64,000 bases of DNA from an uncultured Clostridia bacterium (GCA_947165425.1 CAMVAJ010000001.1:89663-153662), one strand, 5' to 3'; shown: positions 20,299 to 29,884, counted from the stretch's first letter. Program-made: numbers and translations. The notes: a model not told the origin generated them from the sequence alone.

Positions 20299-21621
20299 AT
20301 GACACTTGCTGGCGGCAAATCAGCCTATCGTGTTCAGGTTGATCAGGAACGTATTCTTCAGATTCGAGAAATCAGCAGAGAACTTCCGCAGGCCTGCGGC
20401 GATTTTCTCCGATACATCGCCATCACGACCGGAACCTTTACGCGCTTGGCCTATGCGATCGATCTGAAAACCTTTTTTCAGTTTCTTCACCGGGAGCGCG
20501 TTCATTTTGCGGATAAACCGCCGGTCCTTTTGACAGACGATGATCTGGCCAGGCTCACGGCTTCCGATCTGGTCGCTTTCACGGAGTATCTCACATACTA
20601 TGTCAACGAGGACGAGTCCGGACGCAACGCGGGACGAACCTTCGAGAATCATGAGGTGGCCATCAAACGAAAGCTCTGCTCCATCCGCGCTTTTTACGAG
20701 TATCTCTTTCAGCAGGAGCGCATTCCCGCGAATGTGACGCAGCTTGTGCCCTTGCCGCAGATTCACGAAAAACCGATTCTCAGACTCTCGCGTACCGAGA
20801 TGGAAAAGCTGCTTCATGTGGCGGAGACCGGCGAAAGCCTGACGGACCATCAGCGCGCTTACCAGGCTTTGACGGCGAACCGCGATTATGCGCTGCTGAT
20901 GCTTTTTCTCGGCACGGGAATCCGTGTTTCGGAATGTGTCGCCATCAATCTGACCGATGTGGATTTTGACGAAAAAGCGTTTGTGGTCACTCGCAAGGGC
21001 GGCAATCAAATGATTCTCTATATGCCGGATGAAGTCGTGGACGCGATGCGGATCTACTATGACGAGCGTATCAAAATTGAAACGATGCCGGGTCATGAGG
21101 AGGCGTTTTTTCTCTCGATGCAAAAGCGCCGCCTGACGCAGCGCGCGATTCAAAATCTGGTCAAAAAATACGCAAAAATAGCGGCTCCCTTGAAGAGCCG
21201 CATCAGCCCGCATAAGCTCCGCTCGACCTTCGCCACCAATCTGTACCAGGAGACAAGCGATATCTATCTGGTGGCGAATGTGCTTGGACACGCCTCTGTC
21301 GATACGACAAGAAAGCACTATGCAGACATGACCATTGAGGATCGCAGAAAAGCCGCGAAAAGAGTCCGTTTAACTGAAAGCGCGGAACAGACACTAGAGG
21401 TATCAGACAAGGCGGTATTCAAACAGCGCGTTCCAGCCTCGGCGTTTGAGAATAATCCCTCTGAACAGGTATCGAAAACAGCAAATGAGCCGCCCGCGGC
21501 TAAGATAGAGCCGCAAAACGATGCTGCGGATGGGGCCAAGCCGGATTCGCCGCCGGCAAGACACCGCCGTCTCGGCCGAAAACTGTGGACGGATGAGGAC
21601 ACAAGCGAAACGGAATCCTGA
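20299..21621 (+). CDS. Tyrosine-type recombinase/integrase (XerC/D-like) with charged C-terminal extension
   Basis: Catalytic GTGIRVSE, TRKGG, HKLRSTFATNL, LGHASVDTTRKHY. Confidence 0.9.
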   Translation: MTLAGGKSAYRVQVDQERILQIREISRELPQACGDFLRYIAITTGTFTRLAYAIDLKTFFQFLHRERVHFADKPPVLLTDDDLARLTASDLVAFTEYLTYYVNEDESGRNAGRTFENHEVAIKRKLCSIRAFYEYLFQQERIPANVTQLVPLPQIHEKPILRLSRTEMEKLLHVAETGESLTDHQRAYQALTANRDYALLMLFLGTGIRVSECVAINLTDVDFDEKAFVVTRKGGNQMILYMPDEVVDAMRIYYDERIKIETMPGHEEAFFLSMQKRRLTQRAIQNLVKKYAKIAAPLKSRISPHKLRSTFATNLYQETSDIYLVANVLGHASVDTTRKHYADMTIEDRRKAAKRVRLTESAEQTLEVSDKAVFKQRVPASAFENNPSEQVSKTANEPPAAKIEPQNDAADGAKPDSPPARHRRLGRKLWTDEDTSETES

Positions 21622-21628
21622 TCGTTTG

Positions 21629-22246
21629 TCACAGGTTGTCCAGATAAGCGCGCACTATGCTGATGCACTGCTCCCAGCTCATGCGCGACGAGTCGATACA
21701 GAGATCATAGTCATCGGCGCACTGCCAGTCCCGGCCTGTGAAATACTTATAGTAGTCTCCCCTGCGCTTGTCGATCTCCTGTATGCGCTTTTCCGCCTCC
21801 TGATTTGTCAGGCCGAACATGCTCATGACGGTTCGGATGCAAACCTTTCTCGGCGCATGGATATAAACCTTCAGCACATGAGGTTCGTCTTTCAGGATAT
21901 AGTTGGCGCACCGGCCGACAATCACGCAATTCTCGCTGGCCGCCAGTCTTCTTATGATCTTGGCCTGATAGCGAAACAGGTTTTCGTTCGAGATAAAGTC
22001 GTCGCGGTCAGGCGGAATCACCTTTCCGTCAAAGACATCCTTTGCGATACGGAACAGGCGGGATTTCCGTGCGGTTTCGTCCGCTTTCGCGAACAGCTCT
22101 TCGCTGATGCCGCTCTCATCCGCCGCGAGCTGCAGCAGATCCCGATCGTAATAGGACCAGCCAAGCTCCTCCGCCAGCATCTTCCCCATGGTTTTTCCGC
22201 CGCTCCCGTATCCTCTTGCGATCGTAATGACATGATGATCTGCCAT
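21629..22246 (-). CDS. Cytidylate kinase-like family protein
   Basis: MADHHVITIARGYGSGGKTMGKMLAEELGWSYYDRDLLQLAADESG. Confidence 0.85.
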   Translation of the reverse strand: MADHHVITIARGYGSGGKTMGKMLAEELGWSYYDRDLLQLAADESGISEELFAKADETARKSRLFRIAKDVFDGKVIPPDRDDFISNENLFRYQAKIIRRLAASENCVIVGRCANYILKDEPHVLKVYIHAPRKVCIRTVMSMFGLTNQEAEKRIQEIDKRRGDYYKYFTGRDWQCADDYDLCIDSSRMSWEQCISIVRAYLDNL

Positions 22247-22273
22247 GGTCACTCCCCCATTCTTTGTAAGCTT

Positions 22274-22302
22274 ATTATACACAGATTTGTCGGACTTTTC
22301 AA
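22274..22302 (-). promoter_or_regulatory. Sigma-A-type promoter of the cytidylate kinase-like gene
   Basis: Minus strand TTGAAA - 17 nt - TATAAT. Confidence 0.75.
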
Positions 22303-22371
22303 CCATAAACTACATATCCACATGGATTCGTGAAAGCATCGGAAAAGCAGCTTACAGAATCCACAGAAAAA

Positions 22372-22407
22372 CGGGCTGAGCAAAACATATTCGTCTTGCT
22401 CAGCCCG
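22372..22407 (-). terminator. Intrinsic terminator downstream of ftsH
   Basis: Minus strand CGGGCTGAGCAA...TTGCTCAGCCCG followed by TTTTTC. Confidence 0.88.
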
Positions 22408-22521
22408 CTGTGAATATTCTGGGATATTCGGAAAGAATCTGTGGATAAACCGCCTGTCAACGGTGGACCAGGCGGTTGAATACTGTGGATTGATGTGTAA
22501 AACCGGCTGAAAGCTGTGGAT

Positions 22522-24414
22522 TCATATGTTGACTTCGTCCACAGTGTCTGAAGGCGTTGCCGACGTTTCTTCCTCCGGTTCCGGGAGAGCTGTGGATTCC
22601 TTCTGCAGGATGTCCATAAACTCCTCGCCCGTGATTGTCTCTTTTTCAAGGAGATAGGATGCCAATTCGTGCAGCTTGGCCTGATCATTCTTCAGGATGC
22701 TTAGCGCTTTTTCGTGGGCATTCTTGATGATCAGCATTACCTCGTTGTCGATGCGGGTCGAGGTCTGCTCGGAGCATGCCAGAGACGTGTCTCCCCCGAG
22801 ATACATGTTGTTGACGGTGGAGAGCGCGATCATTCCAAATTCATCGCTCATGCCGAGGCGCGTGACCATGGTTCTGGCGAGCTTTGTGGCCTGCTCGATA
22901 TCGTTCGCGGCCCCGGAGGTGACCTGGCCGAAGATCAGCTCCTCCGCCGCGCGGCCGGCCGTCAGCGTGGCGATCTTGTTGAGAATCTCATCCCTGGACA
23001 TGAGATAATGCTCGTTCTCGTCCACCTGCATGGTATAGCCGAGCGCGCCGGATGTGCGCGGAATAATGGTAATCTTGTGCACCGGCGCGGAATGGCTCTG
23101 GCGGGCCGCCACCAGCGCGTGGCCGATCTCGTGATAGGATACGACTTTTTTCTCTTCCGGGCTGATGACCGCGTTTTTGCGCTGATAGCCAGCCAGGACC
23201 GTCTCAATAGCCTCCTCCAGATCGCGCTGCTCCACCTTAGCGCGGCCCTCTTTGACCGCCAAGAGCGCGCCCTCATTGATGATGTTGGCCAGTTCAGCGC
23301 CCGACGTGCCGGAGGTTGCCAGGGCGATGGCCCGATAGTCGATGTTCTCGGAGGTGCGCACATCCTTTGCGTGAACGCGCAGGATTGCCTCGCGCCCCGC
23401 CAAATCCGGGAGCTCGACAGGCACCCGGCGGTCGAAGCGGCCAGGCCTCAGAAGCGCCTGATCCAGGCTCTCGGGCCTGTTGGTGGCAGCCAGAATGACA
23501 ACGCCCTTGGAACTGTCAAAGCCGTCCATCTCGGTGAGCAGCTGGTTGAGCGTCTGCTCGCGCTCGTCATTCCCGCCGATCATGGTCCCATCGCGTTTTT
23601 TGCCGATGGCGTCGATCTCGTCAATAAACACGATGCACGGCGCTTTCTCCTGGGCCTGTTTGAAAAGGTCGCGCACGCGGGCCGCGCCCATGCCGACAAA
23701 CATCTCGACAAACTCAGAGCCGGAGATCGAGAAGAACGGCACGTTCGCCTCCCCCGCCACAGCCTGTGCAAGCAGAGTTTTGCCTGTTCCGGGCGTGCCC
23801 ACGAGCAGAGCGCCCTTGGGCAGCTTCGCGCCGATCTGCTTATACTTTTCGGGCTCATGCAGGAAATCCACGATCTCTTTGAGGGCCGCTTTGGCTTCGT
23901 CCTCCCCCGCCACGTCAGCAAAGGTTTTGCCGGTCTGCGCGGCGACATAAACCTTCGCGTTGCTCTTGCCGAAGGACATGGCGCCCGCGCCGCCCATGTT
24001 TTTGGTGAACTGGCGCATCAAAAGCTGACCAATCGCTACAGCCAGCACCAGCGGCAGGATCCAGGAGAGCAGGAACGAAATGAATGGGCTTGCCTCCTGC
24101 GGGATGACCCTGGTAAACTCGATGCCGCTGTTGTAGAGCAGCGCGATCAGATTGGGATCATCCATCATACCGGTCTGGAAGATGCGCGCCTGGCCGCCAA
24201 CTTCCGCTGAGAACGTGATCAGATTGTTCTCAATCTGAACCTGCTTTACAGCCCCGCTCGAGATCATGTTCAAAAAGTCGGAATAGGAGGCTTGCGTGAT
24301 CTGCTGCTGGGAGATCTGAGGAATCAAAAGAAAATTGATAAGCAGAATGACCAACAGCACGATCAGATAGTAAAAGATAAATGGTTTCTTTGGCGGTGTG
24401 ATTTCTGTCTTCAA
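22522..24414 (-). CDS. ftsH: ATP-dependent zinc metalloprotease FtsH
   Basis: Two N-terminal TMs, Walker [22 protein letters not shown] region, HEIGH zinc site. Confidence 0.95.
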   Translation of the reverse strand: MKTEITPPKKPFIFYYLIVLLVILLINFLLIPQISQQQITQASYSDFLNMISSGAVKQVQIENNLITFSAEVGGQARIFQTGMMDDPNLIALLYNSGIEFTRVIPQEASPFISFLLSWILPLVLAVAIGQLLMRQFTKNMGGAGAMSFGKSNAKVYVAAQTGKTFADVAGEDEAKAALKEIVDFLHEPEKYKQIGAKLPKGALLVGTPGTGKTLLAQAVAGEANVPFFSISGSEFVEMFVGMGAARVRDLFKQAQEKAPCIVFIDEIDAIGKKRDGTMIGGNDEREQTLNQLLTEMDGFDSSKGVVILAATNRPESLDQALLRPGRFDRRVPVELPDLAGREAILRVHAKDVRTSENIDYRAIALATSGTSGAELANIINEGALLAVKEGRAKVEQRDLEEAIETVLAGYQRKNAVISPEEKKVVSYHEIGHALVAARQSHSAPVHKITIIPRTSGALGYTMQVDENEHYLMSRDEILNKIATLTAGRAAEELIFGQVTSGAANDIEQATKLARTMVTRLGMSDEFGMIALSTVNNMYLGGDTSLACSEQTSTRIDNEVMLIIKNAHEKALSILKNDQAKLHELASYLLEKETITGEEFMDILQKESTALPEPEEETSATPSDTVDEVNI

Positions 24415-24501
24415 ATTCGATCATCTCCGTTCGCTGATCAATGGGGTTACCGTATCGCGGGTATCTGTTATAAACCGTTTTCTAAATGAAAATCCCTTGT
24501 C

Positions 24502-24529
24502 ATTATAGTATAATCAACTGAAATGGCAA
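24502..24529 (-). promoter_or_regulatory. Sigma-A-type promoter of ftsH
   Basis: Minus strand TTGCCA - 16 nt - TATAAT. Confidence 0.65.
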
Positions 24530-24558
24530 GGGCGGGCATGTGTCTTTTTTATGAATTA

Positions 24559-25026
24559 TCACAAGATCCGTAGGTTCCAATCAACTGCGGACGTCAGCAC
24601 GCGCGCGAAAGCCTCCAAGCCCTCCTGATCCACTTTACTGAAGCGGTTGAGAATCGGGCTGTCAATATCCATCACGCCAATCAGACGCTGACCGTCCCAA
24701 AGAGGCATGACAATCTCGCTCCTGGACGCGCTGTCACAGGCAATGTGCCCCGGGAAGGCGTGGACATCCTCCACGACAATCGTTGCCTTCCTGGAGACGG
24801 ATGTGCCGCAGACGCCCTTCCCCACCGGGATGACCATGCAGGCGGGCTTCCCCTGGAATGGGCCGAGCAAAAGCTGGCCGCCCTCAAGGAAATAGAAGCC
24901 TGCCCAGTTGATCTGTTCAAGCGAATCCCAGAGAAGGGCTGCTGCGTTCGAGAAGAGCGTCAGGGGGTAGGCACAATCCTCGGCGAGGGAGTCCATTTGT
25001 CTGCAGAGAAGGCCATAATCAGTCAC
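24559..25026 (-). CDS. GAF domain protein, probable free methionine-(R)-sulfoxide reductase
   Basis: NWAGFYFLEGGQLLLGPFQGKPACMVIPVGKGVCGTS...DVHAFPGHIACDSASRSEIVMPL, fRMsr-type Cys arrangement. Confidence 0.85.
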   Translation of the reverse strand: MTDYGLLCRQMDSLAEDCAYPLTLFSNAAALLWDSLEQINWAGFYFLEGGQLLLGPFQGKPACMVIPVGKGVCGTSVSRKATIVVEDVHAFPGHIACDSASRSEIVMPLWDGQRLIGVMDIDSPILNRFSKVDQEGLEAFARVLTSAVDWNLRIL

Positions 25027-25038
25027 GGCGGCTTTTCC

Positions 25039-25644
25039 TCACTTCATCATGCGGTACAGTGAAATCACCTTGCCAAGAATCGTCACTTCAGGGACGATGA
25101 TGGGTTCCATGACCGGGTTCTCCGGCTGCAGGCGGAAATGACCGTTCTCTTTATAGAAACGCTTGACGGTCGCGCTGTCATCAATCATGGCCACGACAAT
25201 CTCCCCGTTGTTGGCCTCCACCTGCTGATGCACAACGATGAAATCTCCGTCCAGGATACCGGCGTTAATCATGCTGTCGCCATGCACCTGGAGGATAAAG
25301 TGCGAGCCCTCCCCTACCATGGCGGTGGGCAGCTGGATGAACTCGTCCAGATTCTCCTCCGCCAGGATCGGAATCCCGGCGGTGACATGACCGATGAGCG
25401 GCACTGAAACGGAGGAATCATTCGGCGTCACGCCGGAAACCTCCATGGCGCGGGGCTTCATGGCGTCCCGATGAATCAGGCCTTTCTTTTCCAGCCGCTG
25501 CAGATGACCGTGTACTGTAGACGTGGATTTCAGGCCGACGGCAGCACCGATTTCGCGTACAGACGGCGGATAGCCCCGGGTCTGAATCACGCTGCGAATA
25601 TAGTCCAAAATACGCTGCTGGTTGTCTCCGCGGGGACGTTGCAT
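25039..25644 (-). CDS. lexA: LexA repressor
   Basis: N-terminal wHTH; Ala-Gly cleavage site HVTAGIP; Ser GDSMINAGI; Lys [13 protein letters not shown]. Confidence 0.94.
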   Translation of the reverse strand: MQRPRGDNQQRILDYIRSVIQTRGYPPSVREIGAAVGLKSTSTVHGHLQRLEKKGLIHRDAMKPRAMEVSGVTPNDSSVSVPLIGHVTAGIPILAEENLDEFIQLPTAMVGEGSHFILQVHGDSMINAGILDGDFIVVHQQVEANNGEIVVAMIDDSATVKRFYKENGHFRLQPENPVMEPIIVPEVTILGKVISLYRMMK

Positions 25645-25660
25645 GCGATCACACCCTTTG

Positions 25661-25674
25661 CAAACAATTGTTCG
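25661..25674 (-). promoter_or_regulatory. LexA operator (Cheo-box-like) upstream of lexA
   Basis: Minus strand CGAACAATTGTTTG, near match to the Gram-positive SOS box, 17 bp upstream of the lexA start. Confidence 0.7.
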
Positions 25675-25784
25675 CTTTATTTTAACATAAGTTTGGAAAG
25701 ATTGCAATTGACCGGATGTTAAATGAAACAGTATTCCATAACATGTGGGTATTTATATCATAGAATCATATCCAACGTATTAAA

Positions 25785-25816
25785 AGCTCTTGCAAATCCA
25801 TTGATCTACAAGAGCT
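25785..25816 (-). terminator. Terminator downstream of tRNA-Arg
   Basis: Minus strand AGCTCTTG...CAAGAGCT followed by TTTT. Confidence 0.6.
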
Positions 25817-25824
25817 CTCTTGTG

Positions 25825-25898
25825 TACGCCCGGCAGGAGTCGAACCTGTGGCCTACAGAGTCGGAGTCTGTCACTCTATCCATCTGAGCTACGGGCGC
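25825..25898 (-). tRNA. tRNA-Arg (anticodon CCG), no encoded CCA
   Basis: Minus strand GCGCCCGTAGCTCAGATGGATAGAGTGACAGACTCCGAGTCTGTAGGCCACAGGTTCGACTCCTGCCGGGCGTA folds as a cloverleaf with CTCCGAG anticodon loop. Confidence 0.93.
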
Positions 25899-26117
25899 TC
25901 AACAAATGATAAAATAGCACAAGCAGCGCGGATTGTCAAGGGCTTATGCGTATTTTGAAAATAAAAACCAACCTGACGGCGGCTTGTTTTTTCAGTAAAA
26001 TTCACGAGGAGACACTTGTGTTTTAAAGCAATGTTTGTTATACTTCATTTAGCGTATGAGCTGAAAAGGGGTTCGCGAGGCGATTTCGTTGCGCCCCGCC
26101 GGAGGAGGATTCATCAG

Positions 26118-27848
26118 ATGGCTGATTTTAATAGCATGACCGTATTGGAACTGCGAAAATATGCGCGGGAGCACGGCGTCACCATAGGCGCAGGCAAAAG
26201 CAAGGCGGACATTGTCGCGCTTTTAATGGACGCGGAAGGCGTGCAGTCTGCGGAGCCGGCGAATGACAGCCCTGCCGAAGCGGCGCCGGCGCAGGAGCCG
26301 GTCAAACGCGCCGGCGCAAGCTTTATGGCGGCCTGGCACAACCCGGCAGGACGGTATGCCGCTCCCCAGCGTGGCGCAGGCGGGAACCGGCCTCAACGGC
26401 CAACCTTTTCAACCGGGCTGACGGAGCATGCGAATAAGCAGCGTATGCCCGCCTCTCCCCGCTTTGGCCCGGGCGCTTTGGCTGCCAATGAAAACACCAC
26501 CGAGGATACCTATACGCCCGCACCGCGGACGGTACGGAGCTGGGGACCCGACGAGAGCGAGATCGAGTCCCCTCAGATGGGCGTTTCCGCTACTCCGCCG
26601 GTGCTTGAACGAACGACACAGCAGGCGCCTGATCGCTATCCTTCGCCTGTCCGGGGCGACAATGCTCCCCGGCGGGAAGATCAGCAGGATCTATTTACCC
26701 CCGAGGAGCTGAAGGACGGCCTCGGCATCATGGAGATGCACCCGGATGGGTACGCCTTCCTCCGCGTGAATGGGCTTAGTCCCTCGGCCAACGATATCTA
26801 CATTGCCCCTGCGCAGATTAAGCGCTATCAGCTTCGCCCCGGCGATCTGATCAGCGGCAAGGTGCGTCCTCAGCGGGAGGGAGACCGTTTTGCCTCCATG
26901 ATGACGGTTCAGGCGGTCAACCAGATCCCGGTTGAATCGCTGGCGTCCCGCCCCGCGTTTGACAGCATGACGGCAATCTATCCGAATCGTCCCATTAATC
27001 TTACCCCCTCGGACAGCCGTCAGCGCAACACGCGAATTCTGGATATGGTCGCTCCGATCGGCTTCGGCCAGCGCGCGCTGGTGCTCTGCCAGCCTGACAC
27101 GGGCAAGGCGCCTTTCCTGAGAGACTTGGCCAATACGATTGTTGCGAACCATCCCAACACGAAGGTGTTCATTGTGCTCCTGGACGAGAATCCGGAGGAC
27201 GTGACGCTTTTCCGGGATACGGCCCAGTGCCCCATTTACGCCACGACCTTCGACCAGCTGCCTGAAAACCACCTCCGTCTGAGCGAGCTTGCGCTTGAAC
27301 GCGCGGAGCGCCTTGTGGAGGAAGGCAAGGACGTCGTGCTGATGGTGGACAGTCTGACAAGACTGGCCAAGAGCTACTCCATCGCTGCGGCACAGCAGGG
27401 AAAGGCAACGCCGGGCGCAATCAACCCGTCCAGTCTCTACAGAGCACGCCGTCTTTTCGGAGCGGCACGGGCGCTGCGTGAAGGCGGAAGCCTGACCATC
27501 CTGGGATGCATCAATGTGACCGCGCCCGGAAAACAGGATAACAGCATCATCGAGGAATTCCGGGAGGCGGCCAACTGCGTAATCACGCTCGACAGTACGC
27601 TGGCCCGCGCCGGAGTGAGGCCGACCATTTCCTTCCACCAGAGCGGAACCAAACGTTTCGACGGCTTTGTGAGCGATACCCGGAAGGAAGGACTGCGGAT
27701 CCTCCGCAAAGAATTCAGCGGGCTCACAGACGCGGCCGCGATCAAGCAGCTGAACGAGCTGGCAAACCTGGTTCCGGATAACGACACGCTGTTTGACCGG
27801 CTTCCGGAGTGGATGGCGATGCTGGGCGGCGTGAAGGAGACCAACTGA
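26118..27848 (+). CDS. rho: Transcription termination factor Rho homologue with divergent ATPase motifs and long disordered insertion
   Basis: Rho_N (TVLELRKYAREHG), RNA-binding core (GIMEMHPDGYAFLRVN...NDIYIAPAQIKRYQLRPGDLISGKVRP), ATPase domain (VVLMVDSLTRLAKSY, RRLFGAARALREGGSLTI). Confidence 0.9.
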   Translation: MADFNSMTVLELRKYAREHGVTIGAGKSKADIVALLMDAEGVQSAEPANDSPAEAAPAQEPVKRAGASFMAAWHNPAGRYAAPQRGAGGNRPQRPTFSTGLTEHANKQRMPASPRFGPGALAANENTTEDTYTPAPRTVRSWGPDESEIESPQMGVSATPPVLERTTQQAPDRYPSPVRGDNAPRREDQQDLFTPEELKDGLGIMEMHPDGYAFLRVNGLSPSANDIYIAPAQIKRYQLRPGDLISGKVRPQREGDRFASMMTVQAVNQIPVESLASRPAFDSMTAIYPNRPINLTPSDSRQRNTRILDMVAPIGFGQRALVLCQPDTGKAPFLRDLANTIVANHPNTKVFIVLLDENPEDVTLFRDTAQCPIYATTFDQLPENHLRLSELALERAERLVEEGKDVVLMVDSLTRLAKSYSIAAAQQGKATPGAINPSSLYRARRLFGAARALREGGSLTILGCINVTAPGKQDNSIIEEFREAANCVITLDSTLARAGVRPTISFHQSGTKRFDGFVSDTRKEGLRILRKEFSGLTDAAAIKQLNELANLVPDNDTLFDRLPEWMAMLGGVKETN

Positions 27849-27859
27849 ATCAAACAAGA

Positions 27860-27890
27860 CCCCGTCAGAGCATCATCGACTCTGACGGGG
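27860..27890. terminator. Stem-loop between convergent rho and khpA
   Basis: CCCCGTCAGAG...CTCTGACGGGG; T-richer flanks on both sides. Confidence 0.7.
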
Positions 27891-27897
27891 TTCCTGT

Positions 27898-28212
27898 TTA
27901 GATTGTGTCGTCCTCTTCATCATCCGGAGCGGAAGCGAAGTCCTCGTCCTCATCCGGATCGGCTCCCATCATGGAATCGATGGGCCTCTGAATCTCCACA
28001 AAAACATGTGCGCCGTCCTTGGGTGTGGCTGCGCGAATCACTGTACGGATCGCTTTCGCGATGCGGCCTTGCTTGCCGATCACTTTGCCCATGTCCTCTT
28101 CAGCGACATTCAGTTCAAGAATGGTGCCCTCGGGACCCTCGGTTTTCTGCACGCGCACCTGTTCGGGGTGATCCACCAAGGACTGTGCCACAAAAGTGAG
28201 CAATTCCTGCAT
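27898..28212 (-). CDS. KH domain RNA-binding protein (KhpA/YlqC) with acidic C-terminal extension
   Basis: MQELLTFVAQSLVDHPEQVRV..., GKVIGKQGRIAKAIRTVIRA KH motif; adjacent to rpsP. Confidence 0.9.
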   Translation of the reverse strand: MQELLTFVAQSLVDHPEQVRVQKTEGPEGTILELNVAEEDMGKVIGKQGRIAKAIRTVIRAATPKDGAHVFVEIQRPIDSMMGADPDEDEDFASAPDDEEDDTI

Positions 28213-28248
28213 GGATTCTCCTTTCCGGGTCAAGCCCTGCGCGCGTGA

Positions 28249-28494
28249 TTACTTCTCGATGATACCGGTCTTGCGAAGAAGCACGCGTACAGTCTCGGTG
28301 GGCTGAGCGCCGTTGCCGAGCCAATAGGCGGCACGCTCGCCGTCGATCTTGATCTCAGCCGGCTTCTCCATCGGATTGTAGTAGCCGATCTGCTCGATGA
28401 AGCGGCCGTCACGGGGGCTGCGCTCATCCGCGATGACGACACGGTAGAAAGGCTTTTTCTTCATACCCATTCTCTTCAGACGAATTTTAACCAT
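28249..28494 (-). CDS. rpsP: 30S ribosomal protein S16
   Basis: [41 protein letters not shown]. Confidence 0.96.
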   Translation of the reverse strand: MVKIRLKRMGMKKKPFYRVVIADERSPRDGRFIEQIGYYNPMEKPAEIKIDGERAAYWLGNGAQPTETVRVLLRKTGIIEK

Positions 28495-28555
28495 GGTAAG
28501 TGTCCTCCTTAAGCTGTTTGCTGTTTTTTTATTGAGACCGCCTTGGCGGGATCAA

Positions 28556-29884
28556 TCATTTTTTCAGGCCGCGCATCATGGCGCGCATCTTTTTGGAGCC
28601 TTTCATGCCCTGCATCTGCTTCATCATCTGCTTCGCCTGATCGAACTGACGAATCAGGACATTGACGTCCTGTACCGACGTGCCGGATCCGGCGGCGATG
28701 CGCTTCCGGCGCGAAGCGTTGAGAATGCCGGGGTTGCGCCGTTCCTTCGGCGTCATGGATCGGATGATGGCTTCGGGCTTTTTCATCGCGTCGTCATCGA
28801 TATCGATATTCTTGCCGGAGAGGCCCGGAATCATATCCATCATCGAACGCAATCCGCCCATTTTTTTCATGGACTGCATCTGATCCAGGAAATCCTCGAG
28901 CGTCAGCTCCGCCGTCTTCGTCTTGTTGGCCAGGGCATCCATGTCCTTCTCGTTGAAGGCTTCCTGGGCCTTGTCAATCAGAGAGAGAACGTCGCCCATG
29001 CCAAGGATGCGGCTTGCCATACGGTCGGGGTAGAAGGGCTCGATATCGGTCAGCTTCTCCCCAACGCCGCTGAACTTAATGGGCTTGCCGGTTACCTGAC
29101 GAACGGAGAGCGCGGCGCCGCCGCGGGTATCGCCATCCAGCTTTGTGAGAATGACGCCGTCGACGGAGAGCTTCTCGTTGAAGGCGGTCGCCACATTGAC
29201 GGCGTCCTGACCCGTCATCGCGTCGACGACCAGCAGAATCTCCTGCGGCTTCAGCGCGGTTTTGATCCGGTCGAGCTCGTCCATCAGCTCCGTATCGATA
29301 TGCAGACGGCCCGCTGTATCGATGATCAGCACATCGCAGCCGAAGTATCTCGCTTGCTGTACCGCTTCCTGGGCGGTTTTGACCGGATCCTGCGTCCCGT
29401 TCTGATAGACCCTTGCGCCGACCTGCTCGCCGACCACCTGCAGCTGCTTGATCGCGGCGGGGCGATAGATATCACAGGCGGCCAGCATGGGCTTTTTACC
29501 CTGTTTAATCAGCCATCCGGCTAATTTGGCGGCCATGGTGGTTTTGCCGGCGCCCTGCAGACCGCAGAGCATATAGATGGTCGGCACAGAGGAAGACCAG
29601 GTCAGCTTTGAGATGCCTCCGCCCATTAAGGCGGTCATCTCTTCGTTGACAATCTTGATCACCTGCTGACCGGGCGTGAGGGAAGACAGAACCTCCTGGC
29701 CGTTGCACTTCTCGGTGACGCGTTTGATAAAGTCTTTTGCAACGGCATAGTTAACGTCGGCTTCCAGAAGCGCCATGCGGACTTCGCGCATGCCTTCCTT
29801 GACATCCTGTTCAGAGAGACGGCCTTTGCCCGTCATTTTTTTCAGCGCGTTCTGCAGTTTTGCGCTCAAGCCTTCAAAGGCCAT
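28556..29884 (-). CDS. ffh: Signal recognition particle protein Ffh
   Basis: MAFEGLSAKLQNALKKM; GLQGAGKTTMAAKLAGWL; DTAGRLHID; Met-rich M domain. Confidence 0.96.
   Translation of the reverse strand: MAFEGLSAKLQNALKKMTGKGRLSEQDVKEGMREVRMALLEADVNYAVAKDFIKRVTEKCNGQEVLSSLTPGQQVIKIVNEEMTALMGGGISKLTWSSSVPTIYMLCGLQGAGKTTMAAKLAGWLIKQGKKPMLAACDIYRPAAIKQLQVVGEQVGARVYQNGTQDPVKTAQEAVQQARYFGCDVLIIDTAGRLHIDTELMDELDRIKTALKPQEILLVVDAMTGQDAVNVATAFNEKLSVDGVILTKLDGDTRGGAALSVRQVTGKPIKFSGVGEKLTDIEPFYPDRMASRILGMGDVLSLIDKAQEAFNEKDMDALANKTKTAELTLEDFLDQMQSMKKMGGLRSMMDMIPGLSGKNIDIDDDAMKKPEAIIRSMTPKERRNPGILNASRRKRIAAGSGTSVQDVNVLIRQFDQAKQMMKQMQGMKGSKKMRAMMRGLKK

Noticed and set aside
22275-22283. TTATACACA as an additional DnaA box
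   Set aside because: Overlaps the -10 TATAAT of the cytidylate-kinase-like promoter on the opposite strand, so the match may be coincidental; not counted in the cluster.
22714-24210. 498-aa plus-strand ORF
   Set aside because: Antisense to ftsH; shadow ORF.
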